Shown piece after piece: positions 1 through 5,625 of a stretch of DNA of 5,625 bases. Both the position numbers and the translations under genes were made by a program. Numbering within the stretch: the first letter of the stretch is position 1; the number at the start of each line of letters is the position of its first letter. The DNA is from an uncultured Opitutales bacterium (GTDB lineage: Bacteria > Verrucomicrobiota > Verrucomicrobiia > Opitutales > UBA2995). Below the pieces are notes generated by a model. It was not told the origin of the DNA and did no database searches. It saw only the letters and a program-made list of their open reading frames with translations. The DNA is taken from assembly GCA_937920335.1 (NCBI GenBank), contig CALGUT010000808.1, positions 1 to 5,625 of the forward strand, in the 5' to 3' direction.

Positions 1-650
1 TTACCATAAGTTTGCCGATAGAAAGGATTGTCTTCAGGTATCAAACCGTCCGGATTGATCCTCAGTATTTTTCCTTGAATCGTTGTCAAAGACTGAGACG
101 CCATACTGTTAAGCTGTTCACCAATTCCTACATACAATTTCCCATCGGGTCCAAATCGTATCGGACCTCCCTGGTGGCCTGCAGGAACCCGTCCACTGAT
201 CTTGGATTGATCGTCACCGCGCAGCAAAACGAGTTCACTGTTCGGGTCCACCCGATTTCCTTCCAATGTAAATCGACTGATTACATGATGCGTGTAAGGT
301 TCCTTTGCGACGTAAACCAAGTAGAGGTAGGGGGATAAAGGAAAGTCCGGATCATAAGTGATTCCCACTAAACCCCGCTCCCAATACGTATCTAATCTTT
401 CGGATATATCCAACGCAGGCTCTGGCAATAGTTCCTCGCCGATTACGACCCGCAAGTATCCGGTCTGCTCCGCATAAAGGACCCGCCCATCTGGCAAAAT
501 CGTAAACGTGGTAGCCGCATTGATATTATCGACAATCACCGTTTCCTCGAAACCGTCGAGAACGCTGGCCGCATCCGTCGAGACCGGCAGCAATCCACCT
601 AGTAGAAACGCCCATAAAACCCGACAGTTTGATCGTTTTAACAAACACAT
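1..650 (-). CDS. PQQ-dependent glucose/sorbosone dehydrogenase-like protein, secreted (partial, C-terminus beyond window)
   Basis: I translated this frame from the ATG at 650; it stays open for 216 codons to the window edge, so the C-terminal part is missing. Residues 1-27 form a Sec signal peptide: basic start (KR), hydrophobic stretch VLWAFLLGGLL, likely cut after STDA. The rest matches the N-terminal half of the GSDH beta-propeller family (soluble glucose dehydrogenase, aldose sugar dehydrogenase). Visible family motifs are ERGLVGITYDPDF (91-103), GHQGGPIRFGPDGKLYVGIG (158-177) and GKILRINPDGLIPEDNPF (193-210). His159 sits where the catalytic base of soluble glucose dehydrogenase lies. The known reaction is PQQ-dependent oxidation of an aldose C1 hydroxyl to a lactone in the periplasm; whether this protein binds PQQ cannot be judged, because most cofactor residues would be further downstream. 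The start follows the serine hydrolase stop by 4 bases and has no Shine-Dalgarno sequence, which suggests translational coupling. The family call is strong; the substrate is unknown. Confidence 0.88.
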   Translation of the reverse strand, partial: MCLLKRSNCRVLWAFLLGGLLPVSTDAASVLDGFEETVIVDNINAATTFTILPDGRVLYAEQTGYLRVVIGEELLPEPALDISERLDTYWERGLVGITYDPDFPLSPYLYLVYVAKEPYTHHVISRFTLEGNRVDPNSELVLLRGDDQSKISGRVPAGHQGGPIRFGPDGKLYVGIGEQLNSMASQSLTTIQGKILRINPDGLIPEDNPFYRQTYG

Positions 651-654
651 AGGG

Positions 655-3129
655 CTACTGGGTTTTGCTTCGAATAATCAATGCGGGACCCGGCAAGAGA
701 ATCTCGATCCCATGATGCAACGTATCACTCAGCAGCCTCACAGTGTTTTCACCCTGCTTAAGCATCGACGGATCAATATCCAACACGGAATAGTTCACTT
801 GGTGACTGTGCCCTTCCGCGACCGGCAAAAAAGTATCATTCAGCGTAAAATACTCTTCGACTTCGCCGGCGCCCCCCGTCCAGGTAACAAGGTGCAACTG
901 AGCTGCGTCAATCAAAGCGGGATCCATATCGAGTTGGATAGTACATTCCCGCACTCGTCCGGCTCGCGACCAAAATGGTTCTGGTAGATCCGCAGAACTA
1001 TAAATCGCGACTTTCGAATCCACGCGCTCTGGAATTTCAAACACGTCCGATGCTTTCGTATTGAATAACAACCGTTCATCATCTGCGAAGTAAACGTTAG
1101 CCCTCACCTGAACATCTGTCTGTGTCGGCAACATCGACACATCCCAACTTGCTGAAAACGGAGCTTCGGTTGCCACAGCAACCACGCCATACGGCTCACG
1201 CTCTAAAGTCATACCATGCCAATCCGTATCATAACCGTCACCGTTCTCATCATAGCCATAATAACGTGCTTGGTAAAAGACCTGACTGATAGAGCCTGCA
1301 TGACTGGAATCCAATGAGATGGTAACCATCTCTGAATCAAGATTCATATCGGTTTCGACGCTGGCAAAGAAGGTTTCCAAAGTCGCTTCCTGCAAGTCTG
1401 AGTGACTACGTGGAAGGTGCATATCCAAGGCCGCATTCTCTACAATAAAATGCCCCCACTCTACGCCCGGTTTTTCACAGGAGAACTGGATCGAGTTATA
1501 TCCATTTACAAGATCACTCGGTGCGAGATTATAGACTGAGTAATCGTGGGTGCAGTTCATCGACGCGGTCCCCGTCTCAGGGATCTGAATCGTCGTCCGT
1601 CCATTAATCGCAAATTGCTTGGCAGAAGTTCCAGGGTGACCACCCCAAATCTCGGCATACAAGCTCACGCCTTCCAACGCCCTCAAATCCTCATCAATAA
1701 GTATGCGCGCCAAGCCACTCGAACGAACTTCTCGGCGCGTAGCGTGTATTGGATGAAGCCCTACACCGGGACTATTCACCCGCAACTGTCTCGAACTAAA
1801 TACCGGATTGGCATGCTCTTTACCTTGCTCATACCAATAGCGGCGCACAAATCCCGAATCATCAATCGCATCATAAACCCGTTCCTTGAAACCTTCCCGT
1901 ATCGTCAAGTGGTCATTCGGAAATATTTGAGTCATAACCATACCTATGAGCTCCTCCTGCGGATCGACCCAGTAATAGGTATTATAAATTCCACCCCAGG
2001 AATAGCTACCTACCGAGGCGACGTCCACCGACTTCCCTCGTTCGGTTAAAACACCAAATCCGTAGCCAAAACCATCCCCGTGATTGGGGAATGGCATCAC
2101 GAGATCCCCTATTTGATTTTGGGTCATGAGTTGAACCGAGGACTCTTCGAGCACGCGGACACCTTCTAGGCTACCTCCGTTAAGCAGCATTTGCAGGAAG
2201 CGCATGTAATCCATCGTCGATCCGGTAAGACCGCTCCCTCCTGAATAAAGACTCCCACGCCCTTTGTAGCCCACATCCGCGCTAAAGTTAATATCGCCAG
2301 CGGCTAAGACCGTATCACCCACTTCGACAAGCTCTCCATCCTCACCCGGAGTAAATAATCGCGTGAGGTTTTTCTGCTGAGACTCATCTAAGTAGAACCG
2401 TGTATCCTTCATCTTTAGCGGTCTAAAGATCCGTTCATTGAAATACTGCTGTAGGGTCAATCCTGATACTACCTCTACAACACGTCCCAAAACATCCAGC
2501 GATTGCCCATACATCCATTGTGTCCCCGGCTCAAATGCGAGTGGCAACAAGCTGAGTTTTTCTGTATGCACTTCCAGCGAATCCGTATTAGGCACCAGTA
2601 GGTCGTGAACGCCGACTGCCTTATAAGCTTTATCCTGCGGGCCGCCCCACCAACCGTAGCCGATTCCTGAAGTATGAGTCAGGAGTTGATGGATTGCCGG
2701 TTCCTTTTCAGCGGGAGCACTTGAAGCGCCATCTGCAGACAACACTTTCAACTCCTTGAAAGCTGGCAAATACTTCGAAATTGGATCATTTAATTGAATC
2801 TCACCCTCTTCAATCAATTGCATGACTCCAACCGAGGTAATTGCTTTGGTCATAGAAGCCAATCGAAACAACGAATCGGTTGCTGCATCCCCGACTGCTT
2901 CGAAATACCCGATCTTTCCATGACGGGCGACCATCCCGACTGCAGCGGCCACCTCACCGTCATCCACCTGACCCTGCAAGTAGCGGGTGATTTCGTTCAA
3001 TCCATCTTCCGACAATCCGATTTGCGCGGGATTAACCTGAACAAAATAAGGTGCTTTCGCAGAGAGCCACCACGGTCCGAAACAAAGACCGGTAAATACA
3101 ATGAGACTCCGAAGAGTAAATCTTCGCAT
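655..3129 (-). CDS. Secreted serine hydrolase, class C beta-lactamase / family VIII esterase type, with C-terminal beta-rich extension
   Basis: The protein has 824 residues. Residues 1-26 are a signal peptide with a clear AKA cleavage site (24-26). Residues about 35-430 are a beta-lactamase-fold hydrolase (PF00144): nucleophile motif SMTK (Ser92, Lys95), tyrosine motif YGQS (Tyr207) and WGG (378-380) in place of the KTG motif of true beta-lactamases. This S-x-x-K / Y / WGG set is that of family VIII carboxylesterases such as EstB, so an esterase, lactonase or amide hydrolase is likelier than antibiotic resistance. The family is usually about 400 residues long; the remaining 390 are extra. They appear to hold two related beta-sandwich-like modules (about 470-570 and 725-820) around a middle Ig-like segment (about 595-705) with a DxNxDG calcium-loop motif at 627-632. 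The start lies 1 base after the DUF1080 stop, with a weak GAGAG 7 bases upstream. The substrate is unknown; the extra modules may bind carbohydrate or cell surface. Confidence 0.9.
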   Translation of the reverse strand: MRRFTLRSLIVFTGLCFGPWWLSAKAPYFVQVNPAQIGLSEDGLNEITRYLQGQVDDGEVAAAVGMVARHGKIGYFEAVGDAATDSLFRLASMTKAITSVGVMQLIEEGEIQLNDPISKYLPAFKELKVLSADGASSAPAEKEPAIHQLLTHTSGIGYGWWGGPQDKAYKAVGVHDLLVPNTDSLEVHTEKLSLLPLAFEPGTQWMYGQSLDVLGRVVEVVSGLTLQQYFNERIFRPLKMKDTRFYLDESQQKNLTRLFTPGEDGELVEVGDTVLAAGDINFSADVGYKGRGSLYSGGSGLTGSTMDYMRFLQMLLNGGSLEGVRVLEESSVQLMTQNQIGDLVMPFPNHGDGFGYGFGVLTERGKSVDVASVGSYSWGGIYNTYYWVDPQEELIGMVMTQIFPNDHLTIREGFKERVYDAIDDSGFVRRYWYEQGKEHANPVFSSRQLRVNSPGVGLHPIHATRREVRSSGLARILIDEDLRALEGVSLYAEIWGGHPGTSAKQFAINGRTTIQIPETGTASMNCTHDYSVYNLAPSDLVNGYNSIQFSCEKPGVEWGHFIVENAALDMHLPRSHSDLQEATLETFFASVETDMNLDSEMVTISLDSSHAGSISQVFYQARYYGYDENGDGYDTDWHGMTLEREPYGVVAVATEAPFSASWDVSMLPTQTDVQVRANVYFADDERLLFNTKASDVFEIPERVDSKVAIYSSADLPEPFWSRAGRVRECTIQLDMDPALIDAAQLHLVTWTGGAGEVEEYFTLNDTFLPVAEGHSHQVNYSVLDIDPSMLKQGENTVRLLSDTLHHGIEILLPGPALIIRSKTQ

Positions 3130-3130
3130 C

Positions 3131-3886
3131 TTAGAGCTCTCGGATTCGGATGTTCTTCACCTGAATCTTGATGGGAATTCCGCCATGGAGCTGAAACCCG
3201 AGCAATCCGCTTTCCTTAAAATTCAACTCGTCCTCATCAATACCAATGCTGAGCACTATCCCGTTCACCATGTGAATGAACTTATTGCCATCCGCGATGA
3301 TGGTGTAGTCATTCCAGTCGTCGCGTTTGATTGCTTTTTCGAGCTCATCCGGATCGCCGACCGAACCAATTTTCTCGATCAGGGGTTTCTTTGGATTTTC
3401 ATGGTTCGCCCGTACGATCACCACATCTCCTCGCTGCCCCATAAACATCCGGCCTTTTTCTTCAAAGAACATGCCGGTAAAGCGGTCTCGTGGTGGCTTA
3501 CTGGGATCGTTTTTATCGACATGCCAACGCGGCTCAAAATCAGCCTGAAGTCCCTTCATTACATATTCATCAATCATTTCAGACCGGTACTGGACACCCG
3601 AATTCTGTCCTTCGACTTTGTATTGAAACCGGAGTTCAAAGTTGCCGAACTCACCCCCACGGTAAACCAGAAAGGTATTTCCCTTCGACGGATTATCGGC
3701 AGAGGTCTCGCCGACGATGGCACCATCGTCAACACGCCAGAACTTATCAATGCCGTCCCAGTTTTTCAGGGTTTTACCATCGAACAATGATTTGAACCCA
3801 TCAGCAGATTTATGGTGAGCCGCATTTAAAGCTACACTGAAAAACGACAGACAAAAGAGTAACAGGGGAATTATAGAATTTTTCAT
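3131..3886 (-). CDS. Secreted DUF1080 / 3-keto-glycoside hydrolase-like protein (PF06439)
   Basis: The protein has 251 residues, close to the usual single-domain length. Residues 1-22 are a signal peptide (MKN, then IIPLLLFCLSFFSVAL, cut near NAA). The mature part is a concanavalin-like jelly roll with the family hallmarks in order: FKSLFDGKTLKNWDG (31-45), FWRVDDGAIVGE (49-60), GNTFLVYRGGEFGNFELRF (69-87), NSGVQYRS (95-102), EEKGR (142-146), DWNDYTIIADGN (190-201), GLLGFQLHGG (227-236) and a terminal KNIRIREL. Characterised members cleave 3-keto-glycosides, sugars first oxidised at C3 by a separate oxidoreductase. No such oxidoreductase is visible here. The gene heads the three-gene operon; the next ATG follows its stop by 1 base. 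There is no Shine-Dalgarno sequence before its ATG. Compared with family members as I remember them, the segment at about 120-135 looks like an insertion. The family is secure; the exact activity is inferred. Confidence 0.93.
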   Translation of the reverse strand: MKNSIIPLLLFCLSFFSVALNAAHHKSADGFKSLFDGKTLKNWDGIDKFWRVDDGAIVGETSADNPSKGNTFLVYRGGEFGNFELRFQYKVEGQNSGVQYRSEMIDEYVMKGLQADFEPRWHVDKNDPSKPPRDRFTGMFFEEKGRMFMGQRGDVVIVRANHENPKKPLIEKIGSVGDPDELEKAIKRDDWNDYTIIADGNKFIHMVNGIVLSIGIDEDELNFKESGLLGFQLHGGIPIKIQVKNIRIREL

Positions 3887-3889
3887 AAT

Positions 3890-3899
3890 TGGAGACTAC
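3890..3899 (-). repeat. Shared leader motif GTAGTCTCCA, copy 1
   Basis: On the minus strand GTAGTCTCCA lies directly before the DUF1080 start, separated from the ATG by three bases (ATT). The same ten bases occur in the permease leader at 5570-5579. It occupies the place where a Shine-Dalgarno sequence would be expected but is pyrimidine-rich and does not resemble one. It may be a protein- or RNA-binding site common to both transcripts, or a chance match. Confidence 0.4.
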
Positions 3900-3917
3900 A
3901 GAGAATAAAATATTCCG

Positions 3918-3955
3918 GCAACACTTTGGATGCCTTTTTGTTGTCCAAATGTTGC
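3918..3955 (-). promoter_or_regulatory. RNA hairpin 2 in the DUF1080 leader, possible attenuator or terminator
   Basis: On the minus strand, GCAACA-TTTGGA (3955-3944) pairs with TCCAAA-(G)-TGTTGC (3930-3918), giving 12 base pairs with one bulged G and a 13-base loop (3943-3931) that contains AAAAAGG. The sequence after the stem, CGGAATATTTTATTCTC, is T-rich but not a clean U-tract, so it could be a weak terminator for the permease transcript, an attenuator for the DUF1080 operon, or a stability element. It ends 31 bases before the DUF1080 ATG. A small inverted repeat, GAATA-TTT-TATTC (3915-3903), follows at once. The pairing is seen directly; the function is inferred. Confidence 0.55.
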
Positions 3956-3962
3956 AAGCGCA

Positions 3963-4003
3963 TTCGGAAGTCGATCACGACTGTTTCGTCACCTACTTCC
4001 GAA
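3963..4003 (-). promoter_or_regulatory. RNA hairpin 1 in the DUF1080 leader
   Basis: A perfect 9-bp stem, TTCGGAAGT with ACTTCCGAA (3995-4003 with 3963-3971), encloses a second helix. After a single mismatch come three further pairs (3991-3993 with 3973-3975, one a G-U wobble in the minus-strand RNA), another mismatch, then ACGA with TCGT (3986-3989 with 3977-3980) and a 5-base loop (3981-3985). In total there are 16 pairs over 41 bases. The wobble pairs only in the leftward transcript; on the other strand it is an A-C mismatch, which slightly favours a minus-strand RNA function. It lies 7 bases upstream of hairpin 2 and about 30 bases after the predicted transcription start. The structure is well supported; the role is unknown. 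Confidence 0.6.
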
Positions 4004-4041
4004 AAGTTTTTAACCGAAACACTATGATCAACAGCACGCGA

Positions 4042-4071
4042 ATTATATGCAAAGGCAACCGCCTTAGGCAA
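4042..4071 (-). promoter_or_regulatory. Candidate sigma-70-type promoter for the DUF1080 operon
   Basis: On the minus strand a perfect -10 box TATAAT (4047-4042) lies 18 bases after TTGCCT (4071-4066), which matches four of six -35 consensus bases. Transcription would start near 4035 and give a leader of about 150 bases containing the two hairpins. AGGCAA, the complement of the -35 hexamer, is repeated 13 bases away at 4053-4058. The box lies 10 bases past the permease stop, where an internal promoter would let the secreted-enzyme genes be expressed separately from the permease. This is consensus matching by eye only. Confidence 0.5.
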
Positions 4072-4080
4072 TTCAAAGCC

Positions 4081-5505
4081 CTATTTAAGGGGAATCACCT
4101 CGGACGCGATCACGCTCACGATCAGCCCGACAACCGCCATGAGCGTCGCCATCACAGAGAAGTTGGCCAGCGTTTCCTTAACCGTCATTCCGCTCATCTT
4201 ACCGATGATCCAGAAACCGCTATCGTTCATCCACGGAACGGGTTTAGATCCGAAGCCAATGACCATAGCCAAGTAGAGTGGATGAAAATCCAATTGGCCG
4301 GTCGTGGCCATAGGTGCAAGAATCCCGACGGAGGTTATCATTGCGACGGTCGCAGATCCCTGCACCGTTCGAATCATAGCCGTCAATAAGAACGCCATCG
4401 GAAGAAACCAGATACCATCCGTGACCCCAAATTGCTCAACCACACCACGAATTCCGGACTGCTGTAGCATACCTCCAAAGGCACCCCCCGCGCAGGTAAT
4501 CATCAATACGATTCCCCCACTCGACAAAGCAGATTCCATCGCTGTCTTAACGCCTGTTTGTTTCTTAACCAAGTATAAGGTCACCAGTGCCACGGATGCA
4601 GCGATCGTCAGGGCCACGTTTTTATCTCCTAGCCACTGAATCGCACCGTTCAGCCAAACCGGAAGCTCAATTCCGCTGGAACTGGCGACACCCGTTACAA
4701 TCGTCTTTCCCGATAACAAGATCAGCGGTAACAAAATCGGGGTAACTGATAACCAGAAATTGGGTAGGTCTGAGTCTTTGATTTCTTCCCATTTTTGAGT
4801 CGGGTGATCTGTGCCCAATTCATCCTCACGCAACGGAATCGGATGATGCTTATTAATCCACAATGCGTATAACACACCGCTTCCAGCTGCAATTCCACCG
4901 ACAATAATACCCGAGAGCATCATCACTCCAATATCGATCCCCAACTGCTCGGCTACGAATAGAGGTCCGGGCGTAGGGGGTATTTGAGAATGGGCAATGG
5001 TTCCACCCGCGATAATCGCCAGGACGTAAAGACCGTAGTTCCGCTTGGTTGAGGCCGCTAACGCTTTAGCGAGCGGCACGAGTAAATAAAATACCGTGTC
5101 GAAGAATACCGGTATACCAAGGAAAAATCCACTGGCACCCATCGCTGCTGGAGCATTCTTTTCTCCCAGCTTGTTGAGAATCGTTCGGACGATTCGCATC
5201 GCAGCCCCACTATCGAGCAGGCATTTACCGATAATCGAGGCCATACAAATAACGATCCCAATTTTACCGCAGGTCACTCCGAACGCAGTCGCCACCCTGA
5301 GCCCAAACGGCGAAGAAGCCAGCTTTTGAGCAGCCTCGGGGGATTCCCCAGCTTCCATCCAAAACGTCGCGATCATATCCGTAGACGTGAATGCGGCTAC
5401 AGCCATAGCTGCGATAATCAGGGTAAAGAATGGGTGGAGTTTGAAGAAGAGTATGCCTGCGAAAACGATGACTACTCCAAGAAGAAGAACGAATAACGGA
5501 TCCAT
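4081..5505 (-). CDS. GntP-family permease (gluconate / sugar-acid:H+ symporter type)
   Basis: The 474-residue polytopic membrane protein has hydrophobic segments throughout, starting with LFVLLLGVVIVFAGILFF (4-21). It carries the GntP family landmarks in order: GIPVFFDTVFYLLVPLAKAL (130-149), PPTPGPLFVAEQLGIDIG (176-193), GGAFGGMLQQSGI (340-352), RTVQGSATVAMITS (379-392) and NDSGFW (427-432). Family members import gluconate or related sugar acids with protons across the inner membrane. It is somewhat longer than the usual 440-450 residues; part of the excess is a polar stretch between the second and third membrane segments (about 46-70, MEAGESPEAAQK). There is no Shine-Dalgarno sequence before the ATG, but MDPLFVLLLG is a normal family start. 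It lies upstream of the secreted-enzyme operon in the same direction, which suggests it imports a product of those enzymes. The family is certain; the substrate is not. Confidence 0.94.
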   Translation of the reverse strand: MDPLFVLLLGVVIVFAGILFFKLHPFFTLIIAAMAVAAFTSTDMIATFWMEAGESPEAAQKLASSPFGLRVATAFGVTCGKIGIVICMASIIGKCLLDSGAAMRIVRTILNKLGEKNAPAAMGASGFFLGIPVFFDTVFYLLVPLAKALAASTKRNYGLYVLAIIAGGTIAHSQIPPTPGPLFVAEQLGIDIGVMMLSGIIVGGIAAGSGVLYALWINKHHPIPLREDELGTDHPTQKWEEIKDSDLPNFWLSVTPILLPLILLSGKTIVTGVASSSGIELPVWLNGAIQWLGDKNVALTIAASVALVTLYLVKKQTGVKTAMESALSSGGIVLMITCAGGAFGGMLQQSGIRGVVEQFGVTDGIWFLPMAFLLTAMIRTVQGSATVAMITSVGILAPMATTGQLDFHPLYLAMVIGFGSKPVPWMNDSGFWIIGKMSGMTVKETLANFSVMATLMAVVGLIVSVIASEVIPLK

Positions 5506-5541
5506 TAAGAAAAGGTTTTAGGGGAGCGATTTCTGGATGTC

Positions 5542-5556
5542 ATGCAAATAATGCAT
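5542..5556. repeat. Inverted repeat ATGCA-N5-TGCAT upstream of the permease
   Basis: This is a perfect 5-bp dyad with a 5-base AT-only spacer (AATAA), 37 bases upstream of the permease ATG and downstream of the candidate promoter. A second, outer match (GGAT at 5535-5538 with ATCC at 5563-5566) surrounds it. It could be an operator for a sugar-acid regulator or a small leader hairpin. The dyad is real; a regulatory role is inferred, and a repeat this short can occur by chance. Confidence 0.35.
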
Positions 5557-5559
5557 TGC

Positions 5560-5585
5560 CGTATCCTAATGGAGACTACGATACG
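5560..5585 (-). promoter_or_regulatory. Inverted repeat CGTATC-N14-GATACG in the permease leader
   Basis: A 6-bp perfect dyad encloses a 14-base loop that contains copy 2 of GTAGTCTCCA (5579-5570). If transcription starts near 5592, it would form a stem-loop close to the 5' end of the permease mRNA and present the shared motif in the loop. It could equally be a DNA operator just downstream of the promoter. Confidence 0.35.
5570..5579 (-). repeat. Shared leader motif GTAGTCTCCA, copy 2
   Basis: This is identical over ten bases to the motif directly before the DUF1080 start (3890-3899), and both copies are followed by a similar TTA (ATTA in copy 1, TTA in copy 2). Here it lies in the loop of a 6-bp inverted repeat, 64 bases upstream of the permease ATG. 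Both copies have the same orientation relative to their genes. Confidence 0.4.
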
Positions 5586-5598
5586 TTCATATCGCAGG

Positions 5599-5604
5599 AT
5601 TATA
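5599..5604 (-). promoter_or_regulatory. Candidate -10 box of the permease promoter
   Basis: A perfect TATAAT reads on the minus strand about 94 bases upstream of the permease ATG. A -35 box at normal spacing would fall at or beyond the window edge (from 5621), so the promoter cannot be confirmed. The predicted start near 5592 would give a leader of about 87 bases containing both inverted repeats. No other feature is visible between here and the window end. Confidence 0.4.
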
Positions 5605-5625
5605 CGCTCTCTATTTAATCAATCG

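Noticed and set aside
508..987. Plus-strand open frame of 159 codons
   Set aside because: It lies antisense to the dehydrogenase start and serine hydrolase C-terminus, both with clear family motifs, and its translation shows no recognisable domain.
1546..2049. Plus-strand open frame of 167 codons
   Set aside because: It is fully antisense to the serine hydrolase, and its composition is low in normal protein features.
655..3129. Serine hydrolase as an antibiotic-resistance beta-lactamase
   Set aside because: It has WGG instead of KTG, YGQS instead of YxN, a long extension and carbohydrate-gene neighbours, all of which favour an esterase-type enzyme.
3101..3790. Plus-strand open frame of 229 codons
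   Set aside because: It is an antisense shadow of the DUF1080 gene, whose frame matches its family along the whole length.
4052..4065. Hairpin AAGGC-N4-GCCTT just after the permease stop as an intrinsic terminator
   Set aside because: The stem is only 5 bp, is followed by TGCATATAATT rather than a T-run, and overlaps the spacer of the candidate promoter.
3889..4389. Plus-strand open frame of 166 codons crossing the intergenic gap
   Set aside because: It runs antisense into the permease C-terminus, has no family resemblance and a His/Arg-rich composition typical of shadow frames.
1..5625. Insertion sequences, CRISPR arrays, tRNA or rRNA genes
   Set aside because: I saw no transposase motifs, spaced direct repeats or tRNA-like cloverleaf; nearly all the DNA is explained by four co-oriented genes.

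Overview
All four protein genes read leftward (minus strand), so the biological order runs from high to low coordinates: a GntP-family gluconate-type permease (5505-4081), a 194-base gap, a secreted DUF1080 / 3-keto-glycoside hydrolase-like protein (3886-3131), a large secreted serine hydrolase of the class C beta-lactamase / family VIII esterase type (3129-655), and the N-terminal 216 residues of a secreted PQQ-dependent glucose/sorbosone dehydrogenase-like protein (650 to the window edge). The last three genes are separated by 1 and 4 bases and almost certainly form one operon. The permease may be cotranscribed or may be the preceding transcription unit.

The mix of a DUF1080 protein, a multidomain secreted serine hydrolase with beta-sandwich extensions, and a PQQ-type sugar dehydrogenase is typical of the Planctomycetota/Verrucomicrobiota group, and a marine or sediment verrucomicrobial relative is my best guess. 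Base composition looks balanced rather than extreme. Three of the four starts have no recognisable Shine-Dalgarno sequence. The taxonomic assignment is inference from gene content only.

Functionally, three exported carbohydrate-active proteins beside an inner-membrane sugar-acid permease suggest a periplasmic route. Glycosides could be cleaved by the DUF1080 protein, sugars oxidised to lactones by the PQQ enzyme, lactones or esters opened by the serine hydrolase, and the acid imported by the GntP protein. This is a hypothesis; no substrate can be read from the sequence.

The non-coding parts are short but structured. The permease/DUF1080 gap carries a good promoter candidate (perfect -10 box) followed by two strong consecutive hairpins just before the DUF1080 start. 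The 120 bases upstream of the permease hold another perfect -10 box and two inverted repeats. The two leaders share the ten-base motif GTAGTCTCCA. No RNA genes, insertion sequences, CRISPR arrays or plus-strand genes were found. The window looks like a normal carbohydrate-use locus; the structured leader and the unusual C-terminus of the serine hydrolase are its most noteworthy parts.
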